NCBI GenBank assembly: GCA_016709875.1
Contig: JADJLZ010000005.1
Coordinates: 248,001 to 312,000 of the forward strand
Length of the DNA: 64,000 bases
Reading direction: 5' to 3'
Source of the DNA: Planctomycetota bacterium
GTDB lineage: Bacteria; Planctomycetota; UBA1135; GCA-002686595
Shown piece by piece: positions 1 through 7,405 of the stretch (within the stretch, counting starts at the first letter, position 1; the number at the start of each line of letters is the position of its first letter). The position numbers and the translations under genes are program-made. The notes under the pieces were generated by a model. That model was not told the DNA's origin, made no database searches, and worked only from the letters and a program-made list of their open reading frames with translations.

Positions 1-1
1 C

Positions 2-1297
2 CAGATCTTCGAGCACCACCCCAGCGTCGACGGTCTGCTGACGGGATTCGCCTGTGGCACCTTCCTCTACGTCGCGGTGTGCGACCTGCTGCCCGAGGTC
101 TTCCACGGCGCCGAGCGGCCGCGGCTGAAGCTCGTGGCGGTCGTCGTGGGTGTGCTCTCGACCGCCTTCACCGCCGAGCGCGGCCGCGCGCTGCTGCGCT
201 TCCTCGAGTCGGTCGGCCTCGAAGCGTGGTCGATCCTGCGCGACATGGCGCCCTTCCTGCTCGTGGGTTTCTTGCTCGCGGGTCTGCTGCACCGCTTCCT
301 GCGCACCGACTGGCTGGTGAAGAAGATCGCTGGCAATGACTTCGCCTCCGTGTGCCGCGCCGCGCTGGTCGGTGCACCGCTGCCGCTGTGTTCGTGCTCG
401 GTCGTGCCCGTGGCGGTCGAGATGCGCAAGCGCGGGGCGAGCAAGGGCGCGACTGCCGCATTCCTGATCTCGACGCCCGAGACGGGCGTGGATTCGGTCA
501 GCGTATCGTGGGCGTTGCTCGACCCTGTGTTGACGATCGCGCGGCCGGTCGGAGCGGTGATCTCGGCGTTGGTGAGCGGCAGCCTCGTGAATGCGCTGGT
601 GCGCCGCGGCCTGGATCGGGAGAGCCAGGGGAGCGTGCATGCTGCGGCCGAGGAAGCAGGCTGTTGCGCCCATGGCGGTGGGACGCCAGAGCATCTCGAG
701 GAGCACGAGCACGCTGACACGCCGTCGGGGATTCTGCGCTACGCCTTCGTCGAGATGCTCGACGACCTCGCGCCCTCGCTCGTGCTCGGTCTCGTGCTCA
801 GCGCAGCGATCTCGGTCTTGCTGCCCGTCGACCTGCTCGATCCTGTCTGGCGCGGCGGACTGCCGGGCATGCTGCTGATGCTGCTCTTGGGAATCCCGGT
901 CTACGTGTGCGCGGCCGCCTCGACGCCTGTGGCGGCGAGCTTGATCCACAAGGGGTTCAGTCCCGGCACCGCGCTGGTGTTCCTGCTCGTCGGCCCGGCG
1001 ACGAATCTCTCCTCGCTGGTCGTCCTCGCGCGCTCACTCGGGCGGCGGACGGTGCTGACGATGCTCGCCGGACTCGCGCTCTCGGCGCTGCTGCTCGGAG
1101 CCTGCGTGGACTGGCTGTACTCCATGCTCGCGATCGAACCGGTCGCGAGACTGGGCGAGCATGCGCACGGGCTGCCGGCGGCGCTTTCGAACGGTTGCGC
1201 ACTGCTGTTCCTCGCGCTGCTGTGCGCCTCGCTGTTGCGCTCGCAGGTCCTGCGGCGGCTGGCGCGACGCGCGCCGCCCGCGAGCGCGCGCAGCTAG
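2..1297 (+). CDS. ZIP-like tail fused to SO_0444-type Cu/Zn efflux permease (5' end outside window)
   Basis: The reading frame is open from the first bases of the window, so the true start lies upstream. The first ~45 residues read like the C-terminal end of a ZIP metal transporter (GTFLYVAVCDLLPE). From about residue 70 the protein is a polytopic permease with the hallmarks of the SO_0444 Cu/Zn exporter family: LPLCSCSVVPVA, then a conserved STPETGVDS segment, and a Cys/His-rich cytoplasmic loop (CCAHGG...EEHEHAD) that could bind metal. A second half repeats the fold (VYVCAAASTPVAASL). Likely role: inner-membrane export of soft metals. The fusion is unusual, because the two parts are normally separate proteins. 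An internal GTG (77 or 146) could start the permease alone, but no convincing ribosome site is visible. It converges on the chemoreceptor gene with a 4-bp overlap. Confidence 0.8.
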   Translation, partial: QIFEHHPSVDGLLTGFACGTFLYVAVCDLLPEVFHGAERPRLKLVAVVVGVLSTAFTAERGRALLRFLESVGLEAWSILRDMAPFLLVGFLLAGLLHRFLRTDWLVKKIAGNDFASVCRAALVGAPLPLCSCSVVPVAVEMRKRGASKGATAAFLISTPETGVDSVSVSWALLDPVLTIARPVGAVISALVSGSLVNALVRRGLDRESQGSVHAAAEEAGCCAHGGGTPEHLEEHEHADTPSGILRYAFVEMLDDLAPSLVLGLVLSAAISVLLPVDLLDPVWRGGLPGMLLMLLLGIPVYVCAAASTPVAASLIHKGFSPGTALVFLLVGPATNLSSLVVLARSLGRRTVLTMLAGLALSALLLGACVDWLYSMLAIEPVARLGEHAHGLPAALSNGCALLFLALLCASLLRSQVLRRLARRAPPASARS

Positions 1298-2508
1298 CCC
1301 GCCCGCACGCTCTCGAGGAAGCTCCCGGCGCGGCCTTCGAGCTCCTGCGAACTCGCCTTCAACTGGCCGCTGGACTGCTGCAGATTGCGCAGCTCCCCGC
1401 GCGTCGATTCGGTCGTGCCCGAGAGCTCCGTGACCGTCGCGGAGAGCGAGTTGGAGCTCTGCGCGGTGCGGTGCACCGCGGTCGAGATCTCTTCGGTCGC
1501 GAGCGCCTGCTGGTCGACCGCGGTCGCGATCGAAGCGCTGCCCTGCTCGAGCCGCGAGAGCTGCTGGTCCACGCGCGAGATGCTCTGCACGGTCTTTTCC
1601 GTCGAGGCCTGCACCGAGCCGATCGTCTTTGAGATCTCGTCGGTCGCGCGCGCCGTCTCCTGCGCGAGCTTCTTGACCTCGGCCGCGACCACGGCGAAGC
1701 CGCGGCCCGCGTCGCCGGCGCGCGCGGCCTCGATCGAGGCATTGAGTGCGAGCAGGTTGGTCTGCGAGGCGATGACCGAGATGAGCTTGACCACGGCGCC
1801 GATCCGTTCGGACTCGCGCGCCAGCTCGGCGATGGTCGCCTTGGCCTTTTCCGTCTCGGCGACGCTGTCGCGCGCCGCACTCGAGGCGTCCTGCACCTGG
1901 CGCCGGATCTCGCCCGCGGTGGCGGAGAGCTCCTCGGTCGCGGCTGCGACCGACGAGACGTCGGCGGAGAGCGAGCGCGCGACCTCGGTCACGCTGCCGA
2001 TGCCCGAGAAGGACTTCTCGGCCGAGCCCGCCAGCGCCTGGCAGGAAGTGTCCAGCCTCTGCACTGCGCCCGAGACGGAGTCGATCACTTCGTGCACGAA
2101 GCTGTCGAACTCGCCCGCGAGCTCGGCCCGGCGCTCGCCGGCCTGGCTCAGTTCCGCGCTCTTGCGCTCCATTGCGTGCGAGGCGGCGTTGATCACACGC
2201 GCGGACTGGCGGTAACTGCCCGGCATGCCGGTGAGCACCACGCGGCGATGGAATTCCCCGCGGCTCGCGTGGGCGAGCGCGGCGCGCGACTCGCGCACGT
2301 AGGCGTCGATCATGTCGAGCGCGTCGTCGACGGCCGCGTAGAGCTCGGCCGCCGCGCTGCCTTCCGGCGGCTCGTCGTGGCCGGCCGCTCCCAGGCGCGC
2401 CTCGAGGTCGCCGCGGGCGGCTGCGCGCAGCACTTCCACCGCGTGGCGGACGAACACGTCCGTGCGCGCATCGACCACCGTGCCGGATTCACTGGTTTCG
2501 AGCAGCAT
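1294..2508 (-). CDS. soluble methyl-accepting chemotaxis protein
   Basis: Chemoreceptor signalling protein of 404 aa. Residues 244-283 contain the highly conserved hairpin tip that contacts CheA and CheW (ISVIASQTNLLALNASIEAA, then GRGFAVVAAEVKKLA). Long heptad-rich helices flank it on both sides. No membrane segment is visible. The N-terminal ~120 residues are helical and HAMP-like rather than a periplasmic sensor. The gene overlaps the upstream PAS gene by 20 bp, so the pair is almost certainly co-translated and may act as a split Aer-type receptor: the PAS protein senses redox or ligand and this protein signals. No che kinase genes are in the window, so it must work with a remote chemotaxis or Che-like pathway. 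Confidence 0.9.
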   Translation of the reverse strand: MLLETSESGTVVDARTDVFVRHAVEVLRAAARGDLEARLGAAGHDEPPEGSAAAELYAAVDDALDMIDAYVRESRAALAHASRGEFHRRVVLTGMPGSYRQSARVINAASHAMERKSAELSQAGERRAELAGEFDSFVHEVIDSVSGAVQRLDTSCQALAGSAEKSFSGIGSVTEVARSLSADVSSVAAATEELSATAGEIRRQVQDASSAARDSVAETEKAKATIAELARESERIGAVVKLISVIASQTNLLALNASIEAARAGDAGRGFAVVAAEVKKLAQETARATDEISKTIGSVQASTEKTVQSISRVDQQLSRLEQGSASIATAVDQQALATEEISTAVHRTAQSSNSLSATVTELSGTTESTRGELRNLQQSSGQLKASSQELEGRAGSFLESVRAG

Positions 2509-3070
2509 GGACGCCCTCCTCGTTCTCTTCGGGGATCAACGAGAAGACGAACTCGCCGTAGCTCACACCGGCCTTGCGCAGCGTGTCGACGAGTGCCTGC
2601 ATCGACACGCGCACGGCGCTGCGCAGGTCGACCTGTCCGCGCTCCACCTCGCACAGCGTGGCGTAGATCGGCTCGATCACCTTCAGCGCGGAGCGCGCGG
2701 GCGTGCGGCGGTTGGAGTGGTAGCCGACGACCTTGCCGTGTTCGTCGTAGCTCGGCGTCACGTGCGCGAGCACCCAGTAGTAGGCGCCATCCTTGGCGAG
2801 GTTCTTCACGAAGGCGAAGACCTCGCGCTCCGCGCGCAGCTCGTCCCAGAGGAACTGGAACACGCAGCGCGGCATGTCCGGGTGCCGGATCAGGTTGTGC
2901 GGGGTGCCGAGCAGCTCGGCGCGCGTGTAGCCGGAGATGCGGCGAAAGGTCCCGTTGGCATAGGTGATGCGCCCCTGGAGGTCCGTCTTGCTGACGATGA
3001 CCTCGTCTTCGGGGAGCAGGCGCTCCTCGTCGAGGGGCGTTACGGTCGGGCTGGGGGCGGGGATCGGCAT
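2489..3070 (-). CDS. Aer-like PAS domain sensor protein
   Basis: Small cytoplasmic protein of 193 aa with one PAS domain close to the N-terminus. It has the Aer/PAS signature: IVSKTDLQGRITYANGTF, then ISGYTRAELLGTPHNLIRHP, then a DGAYYWVLAHVTP strand. In the Aer family this fold binds FAD and reports redox state; flavin binding here is inference. The C-terminal ~70 residues are helical and may dock on the chemoreceptor encoded immediately downstream (20-bp overlap). ATG at 3070 is preferred because the PAS homology begins soon after it; a longer in-frame reading to 3253 has a low-complexity N-terminus. The divergent slyD-like gene begins 140 bp away, so this interval must hold both promoters. 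Confidence 0.82.
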   Translation of the reverse strand: MPIPAPSPTVTPLDEERLLPEDEVIVSKTDLQGRITYANGTFRRISGYTRAELLGTPHNLIRHPDMPRCVFQFLWDELRAEREVFAFVKNLAKDGAYYWVLAHVTPSYDEHGKVVGYHSNRRTPARSALKVIEPIYATLCEVERGQVDLRSAVRVSMQALVDTLRKAGVSYGEFVFSLIPEENEEGVHAARNQ

Positions 3071-3209
3071 GGGTCCCGTTTCGATCGGTTGCAGCCTCCC
3101 GCCGTGTGCATGCGTCGAAGGGCGTAGGTTCCAGCCCGCTGGTCCTCGCGGACCCGTCGGCGTGGCTGTATTCTCCGCCGACCCCGAGCCCGAGGAGGAG
3201 CTCCCCAGC

Positions 3210-3710
3210 ATGTCCGCACCGTCCAGCGTTGGTCCCGGCAAGGTCGTCCGCATCCACTATACCCTGCGCGGCGAGACCGGCGAGGTGCTCGATTCCAGCG
3301 ATTCGAGCGAACCGCTCGAGTACCTGCACGGCGCGAGCAATATCGTCGTCGGCCTCGAGGAAGGTCTGCTCGGCGCGACCCCGGGCCAGAAGGTGCGCGT
3401 GAAGGTCGCGCCCGAGAAGGGCTACGGCCCGCGCGCACCGGACGCGGTGCACGCCTTCCCGCGCGATGCCTTTCCGGCCGACATGCCGATCGAGGAGGGC
3501 ATGAGCTTCCAGGCCGAAGGCGAGGACGGACAGTCGCTGCCGGTCTGGGTGCTGAGCGTCGAGGCGGAGCAGGTGATGGTCGACTTCAACCATCCGCTCG
3601 CGGGCCACACGCTCGACTTCGAGGTCACGATCGACGGGTTGCGCGACGCGACGAGCGAGGAGATCGCGCACGGCCACCCGCATGGGCCGGGCGGGCATCA
3701 CCACCACTGA
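3210..3710 (+). CDS. SlyD-like FKBP-type peptidyl-prolyl isomerase
   Basis: Cytoplasmic prolyl isomerase and chaperone of 166 aa. The FKBP core is split by an insert-in-flap chaperone domain, as in SlyD: VRIHYTLRGETGEVLDSS, LEYLHGASNIVVGLEEGLLG, GYGPR, then FQAEGEDG and VDFNHPLAGHTLDFEV. The last 13 residues are His-rich (HGHPHGPGGHHHH), a metal-binding tail that in E. coli SlyD binds nickel. ATG 3210 follows a strong GAGGAGGAG ribosome site at 3192-3200. The family helps fold proteins and, in some bacteria, delivers nickel to hydrogenase; nothing nearby shows which role applies here. Confidence 0.92.
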   Translation: MSAPSSVGPGKVVRIHYTLRGETGEVLDSSDSSEPLEYLHGASNIVVGLEEGLLGATPGQKVRVKVAPEKGYGPRAPDAVHAFPRDAFPADMPIEEGMSFQAEGEDGQSLPVWVLSVEAEQVMVDFNHPLAGHTLDFEVTIDGLRDATSEEIAHGHPHGPGGHHHH

Positions 3711-3831
3711 GACGCGGTCCTACCCAGACATCCTCGAGCGGATCGGTGCTCGTGCCGATCCCCGTGCACGGTTCTCGTGCCTAGTCTCGTCCCGTCCACA
3801 TCCTCAGACGGAACGCACGAAGGGAATCACG

Positions 3832-4023
3832 ATGAACAAGAATCAAGTCAAGGGCGCGACGAAGGCCGGCGTGGGCAAGCTCGAGCGCGCGACCGGCAAG
3901 CTCGTCGGCAGCCGCAAGCTCGAAGCCAAGGGCGCCGGCAAGCAGCTCGCGGGCAAGGCTCAACAGCGCGTCGGCGACGTCCAGGAATCGATCAAGGATT
4001 CGCGCAAGAAGGACCGGCGCTAG
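3832..4023 (+). CDS. CsbD family stress protein
   Basis: Very small, highly charged protein of 63 aa of the CsbD family, rich in Lys, Gly and Ala (GATKAGVGKLERATGKLVGS, KLEAKGAGKQLAGKAQQ). CsbD-like proteins are abundant general-stress proteins of unknown biochemical function and are usually induced by osmotic or envelope stress. ATG 3832 is chosen because the CsbD homology begins directly at it and AAGGGA precedes it at a normal distance; an upstream in-frame extension has no homology. It lies about 120 bp after slyD and only 8 bp from the convergent methyltransferase gene. Confidence 0.85.
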   Translation: MNKNQVKGATKAGVGKLERATGKLVGSRKLEAKGAGKQLAGKAQQRVGDVQESIKDSRKKDRR

Positions 4024-4031
4024 CGCGCGCA

Positions 4032-5168
4032 TCAGAGCTCGCAGTGCACGAGCTCGCAGGGGATCGCGCCGTTCTGCACGGCGCGCACCCGCTGCGCTTT
4101 CAGCCCGAGCGCCTGCGTGAGCTTCGGATTGCCCGAGAGCAGCGTCGCGCGCCAGCCGCCGCAGCGCTCGCGCAGCCTTGCTCCGAAGCGCCCAAAGGTC
4201 TGCTCGAGCTCGCGCTCGTCGCCGATACGCTCGCCGTAGGGCAGGTTCGTTCCAAGCCAGGCGTTCCAGCCGGGCTTGTACTCGAAGCTCTCGGCTCGGC
4301 CGCGCTCGAGCACGATCTTGTCGGCGACTCCGGCTGCCTCGAGGTTCGTGCGCGCGCCCTCGAGCGTGTCCGCGTCGCTGTCGCAGCCGCGCAGCACGAG
4401 CTTGCGCGTGCGCTGCTCGCTCTTGCGCGCCTCGGCGCGCAGGCGCGTGGAGAGCGCCGGCTCCCACTCCTTCCAGCGCTCGAAAGCGAAGCGCTCGCGC
4501 AGCGAACCGGGCGCGATCCCGAGCGCGAGCCAGGCCGCCTCGACCAGGATCGTGGCCGAACCGCAGAAGGGATCGACGAGCGGCGAGCGCTGGTCCCAGC
4601 CCGAATCGAGCACCAGCGCCGCGGCGAGCGTCTCGGCCAGCGGCGCGCGGCCCTGGTAACGCCGCCAGCCGCGCTTGTGCAGCGATTCGCCGCTCGTGTC
4701 CACGAGCAGCGAGCAGCGGTCGCGGAAGAGGTGCACGTGCACGCCGAGGTCGGGTGCGTCCTTGTCGACGCTGGGCCGCTTGCCGGTCGCCTCGCGGAAC
4801 TGGTCGCAGATCGCGTCCTTGACGCGTTGCTCGACGAAGAGCGTGTGGTCGAGCACGGACTCGTTCGAGTGCGCCGCGACGACCAGCCGGCCTTCGGGCT
4901 CGAGGAAGCGCGACCAGTCGATCGCCTGCGCGCCGCGGTAGAGTTCGTCGGCCGCCGCGGCCTGGAAGCGCGTGAGGCGCATCAGCACGCGCACCGCGGT
5001 GCGCAGCCACAGGTTCGCGCGCGCCGCGTCGGCCAGCGAGCCCTCGAAATAGACGCCGCCTGTCTGCTGCTCGAGCTTGGGGAGCTTGAGCGCGCGCGCC
5101 TCGGCCATGAGCAGCGGCTCGAGGCCCGGTGCGCAGGTGGCGAAGAAGATCTCGCGCGTGGCGCTCAC
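4032..5168 (-). CDS. THUMP-domain rRNA N-methyltransferase (RlmL/RlmK N-half type)
   Basis: RNA methyltransferase of 378 aa. The N-terminal ~160 residues hold a ferredoxin-like plus THUMP RNA-binding module (FFATCAPGLEPLLMAEARAL). The C-terminal half is a Rossmann methyltransferase with a SAM loop DPFCGSATILVEAAWLALG and the catalytic N-x-P-Y motif as NLPYGER. Relatives such as the RlmL N-half or YpsC methylate 23S rRNA guanine N2, so this assignment is by family. The start is GTG 5168, whose bases overlap the fabI stop (GTGA). This gives coupling to fabI and removes an N-terminal extension that is only fabI read out of frame. It converges on csbD. Confidence 0.87.
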   Translation of the reverse strand: MSATREIFFATCAPGLEPLLMAEARALKLPKLEQQTGGVYFEGSLADAARANLWLRTAVRVLMRLTRFQAAAADELYRGAQAIDWSRFLEPEGRLVVAAHSNESVLDHTLFVEQRVKDAICDQFREATGKRPSVDKDAPDLGVHVHLFRDRCSLLVDTSGESLHKRGWRRYQGRAPLAETLAAALVLDSGWDQRSPLVDPFCGSATILVEAAWLALGIAPGSLRERFAFERWKEWEPALSTRLRAEARKSEQRTRKLVLRGCDSDADTLEGARTNLEAAGVADKIVLERGRAESFEYKPGWNAWLGTNLPYGERIGDERELEQTFGRFGARLRERCGGWRATLLSGNPKLTQALGLKAQRVRAVQNGAIPCELVHCEL

Positions 5169-5938
5169 ACGCCCATCACGTGGAAGCCTGCGTCGACGTA
5201 GATCACGCTGCCCGTGATCCCGCGCGATAGGTCGCTCGCGAGGAACATGCACGCATCGCCGACCTCGTCGGCCGTGACGTTGCGCCGCAGCGGCGACTTC
5301 TGCGCGATGTGATCGAGGATGTCGGTGAAGCCGGCGACACCCGAGGCCGAGAGCGTGCGGATCGGTCCGGCGCTGATGGCGTTGACGCGGATGCCGCGCG
5401 GGCCGAGGTCGTGCGCGAGGTAGCGCACGCTCGCCTCGAGCGCCGCCTTGGCGATGCCCATCACGTTGTAGTTGGGCACGACACGCTCGCCCCCGATGTA
5501 GCTGAGCGTGACGATCGAGCCGGGCCGGCCCTCCATCAACGGCAGCACGCGCTTGGTGACCGCGGTCAGCGAGTAGGCCGAGACCTCGTGCGCGATCATG
5601 TAGCCCTCGCGCGAGGTGTGATAGAAATCGCCCTGCAGCTCCTCACGCTTGGCGAACGCGACGCCGTGCACGACGCAGTCGAGCGAGCCGAACTCCTGCT
5701 TCAGCACCTCGACGACCTTGTCGATCGTCTCGGGCTGCGTCACGTCGCAGGGCAGCACCAGCGAGCCCGGGACGTCCGCCGCGAGATCGCGCACACCGCG
5801 CTCCATGCGCTCGCCCATGTAGGTGAACGCCAGGCGCATGCCCTCGCGCTGCAGGGCCTGCGCGCAGGCCCAGGCGATGGAGCGCTTGTTCGCGACACCC
5901 AGGATCAGTCCGGTCCGGCCTTCGAGGTGGAGTTCCAA
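5165..5938 (-). CDS. fabI: enoyl-[acyl-carrier-protein] reductase (NADH)
   Basis: Last step of each fatty acid elongation cycle: NADH-dependent reduction of trans-2-enoyl-ACP. The 257-aa length fits FabI. Visible signatures are the variant nucleotide-binding loop GLILGVANKRSIAWACAQAL, Tyr147, and the catalytic Y157-x6-K164 (YNVMGIAK), followed by AISAGPIRTLSASGV. Homology begins right after a TTG at 5936-5938, which is preceded by a good AGAAGGA ribosome site, so TTG is the probable start; no ATG fits. A GC-rich stem-loop sits about 20 nt upstream of the start. The downstream rRNA methyltransferase overlaps by 4 bp. Confidence 0.93.
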   Translation of the reverse strand: MELHLEGRTGLILGVANKRSIAWACAQALQREGMRLAFTYMGERMERGVRDLAADVPGSLVLPCDVTQPETIDKVVEVLKQEFGSLDCVVHGVAFAKREELQGDFYHTSREGYMIAHEVSAYSLTAVTKRVLPLMEGRPGSIVTLSYIGGERVVPNYNVMGIAKAALEASVRYLAHDLGPRGIRVNAISAGPIRTLSASGVAGFTDILDHIAQKSPLRRNVTADEVGDACMFLASDLSRGITGSVIYVDAGFHVMGV

Positions 5939-6299
5939 GCGTTCCTTCTGGCGGTGAGATCCCCCTCGTCGAGTCGAGCCGGGGGCGAAGCTCGGGGGGA
6001 TCCTAGCGCTCGCGCTCCCCGCACCCCAAGCACGCTGAGCGGACGGAATTGGGGAATCGGGCACCTCCCAGCGCGCGGCGCCCGCGTGCAGCCGGCGCGC
6101 ACCGTGCGCGTGAAAGGAACCGCAAGCCCGTGTTCCGCAAGGGATTGGATCGCGTCGAGGCAGGCCTGCACCCGCTCGAGAGCAGGTTTCCGTACCTGCC
6201 CGGGACCGTCCGGCGCCTGTAAACTCCGCCTCGCGGCGCACTCGCGCGCCGCACAAGAATTCTCACGACCGCGCAATCGCCCGCTGGAGGAGACGAGCG
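5939..6299. other. 361-bp divergent intergenic region
   Basis: Lies between fabI (leftward) and the regulatory operon starting at 6300 (rightward), so it should hold two promoters. Next to fabI there is an inverted repeat (listed separately). At the other end, CTGGAGGAGACGAGCG is the ribosome site for the 6300 gene. No conserved short gene or RNA was recognised, and open frames crossing it look like shadows of GC-rich DNA. Confidence 0.5.
5958..6002 (-). promoter_or_regulatory. stem-loop in the fabI leader
   Basis: The 8-bp arms GATCCCCC (5958-5965) and GGGGGATC (5995-6002) are perfectly complementary across a 29-nt loop that itself contains GAGC/GCTC pairing. It lies 20-64 nt upstream of the TTG start of fabI, just outside the AGAAGGA ribosome site. 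It could be a leader structure affecting fabI translation or termination. There is no T-run, so a simple terminator is less likely. Function is inference. Confidence 0.4.
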
Positions 6300-6905
6300 A
6301 TGGACAGCATGGCCAGCCCCCCGGCCTGCCCCGAGCCGCGCACAGAAGCGGCTCCCGGCTGGCGTTCCCTGCTCCAGGGCCGCAGCCCCAAGGAGATCCT
6401 GAGCCGTATCGTCGCGGGCGACCCGCTGCGGTTGCGCTCGCGCATCGGCCGAAGGCTCGAGGCACAGGCCTTGTTCTTCGACGCCGACCGCGTGCTCCTG
6501 CGCGCGCTCGCGCAGACAGCCCGCGCCGCGCCGCGCTACCACGGACTGCCGCCGATCGACGACTGGCTCGACGCGCGAGTCGACGAGGCGCTGCGCGCGA
6601 TCGAGGAAGAGGGCGACCAGCCGCCGGGCAACACGGCGTCGACGAGCGCTCGCGGCCCTGGCGCCTTCGAGTCGCTCGCAGTGCCGCTCGGCCTCGAGCC
6701 CGCCGCGATGGTGCGTGCGTGCGCACGCTTCCACCGATTGCCCTTCGCCGACCGGCGCGCCTTCTTCGACCTCGTGCTGCACGCGGGCTCGCTCGACGAA
6801 CTTGCGCGCGCGAGCGGCGAGAGCGCGACCGAGATCGCCCGCCGTGCGCGGCGCGGCCTCGATGCGCTGCTCGCGATCGAGAGCGGGGAAGGGACGCTGC
6901 CGTGA
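6300..6905 (+). CDS. small regulatory protein with sigma-70 region-4-like HTH
   Basis: Protein of 201 aa, not assignable to a named family. The C-terminal ~60 residues (LPFADRRAFFDLVLHAGSLD, then ELARASGESATEIARRARRG) look like the helix-turn-helix of ECF sigma region 4. No region-2 sequence able to bind core polymerase or the -10 element is recognisable in the first 120 residues, so it may be a sigma-like DNA-binding protein rather than a working sigma factor. The start is ATG 6300, after GGAGGAG. It overlaps the next gene by 4 bp (GTGA), and that gene overlaps the AAA+ regulator, giving a tightly coupled three-gene unit. Confidence 0.65.
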   Translation: MDSMASPPACPEPRTEAAPGWRSLLQGRSPKEILSRIVAGDPLRLRSRIGRRLEAQALFFDADRVLLRALAQTARAAPRYHGLPPIDDWLDARVDEALRAIEEEGDQPPGNTASTSARGPGAFESLAVPLGLEPAAMVRACARFHRLPFADRRAFFDLVLHAGSLDELARASGESATEIARRARRGLDALLAIESGEGTLP

Positions 6906-7405
6906 GCCGCGCCACCTCGCAGGGCCGGGCCACCCGCCCGTATTCGCGCGCAGAGCTCGAAGACGAGCTGGGTCGCGTGCACGCGCGCGAATTCGCGCGA
7001 CTCTTGTGCCTGGCCGCCAGCATCCGACTGCGTTTCGAGCATCCGCAGGCCAAGCTGCCGGACGCGTGGATGCACGCGCTGAAGCCACAGCGCTGGCGCG
7101 AGCAGGCTCGCCGCGCACGCGAGCTGGCGGAGGTCGACGGCTACGAGCTCGAGGGCCTTCTGCGCCGCGCGCTCGCGCGCCCGGTGGCGGAGTGGTCGGA
7201 CGCGGCGGAGCTCGTGCGCGCCGCGAGCGCGCTCGACGGCTCGGAGGCGACGCGCTGGCACTGCGCGGCGCTCGCGTGGGTCGAGCGGCGCGCGGGTGCG
7301 CGCGAAGCACTCGCCGCCTTCGCCAGCGGTGCCCGCTGCGAGAGTTGGCGCGCCCGCGCGCTCGGGCTCCTGGGCGCCTGCACGGAGGATTTGCCGCCAT
7401 GGTGA
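6902..7405 (+). CDS. hypothetical helical protein in a regulatory operon
   Basis: Unrecognised protein of 167 aa, rich in Ala, Arg, Glu and Leu and predicted by eye to be almost entirely helical, perhaps repeat-like (LEGLLRRALARPVAEWSDAA, LAWVERRAGAREALAAFASG). No signal peptide, membrane segment or metal motif is visible. GTG 6902 overlaps the stop of the upstream sigma-like gene, and its own end overlaps the start of the 893-aa AAA+ gene by 7 bp. This placement suggests a partner or adaptor linking those two regulators, which is inference from context only. Confidence 0.6.
   Translation: MSRATSQGRATRPYSRAELEDELGRVHAREFARLLCLAASIRLRFEHPQAKLPDAWMHALKPQRWREQARRARELAEVDGYELEGLLRRALARPVAEWSDAAELVRAASALDGSEATRWHCAALAWVERRAGAREALAAFASGARCESWRARALGLLGACTEDLPPW

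Noticed and set aside
5165..6256. N-terminally extended FabI starting at 6256
   Set aside because: The extra ~106 residues have no FabI homology; FabI length and the ribosome site support TTG 5938.
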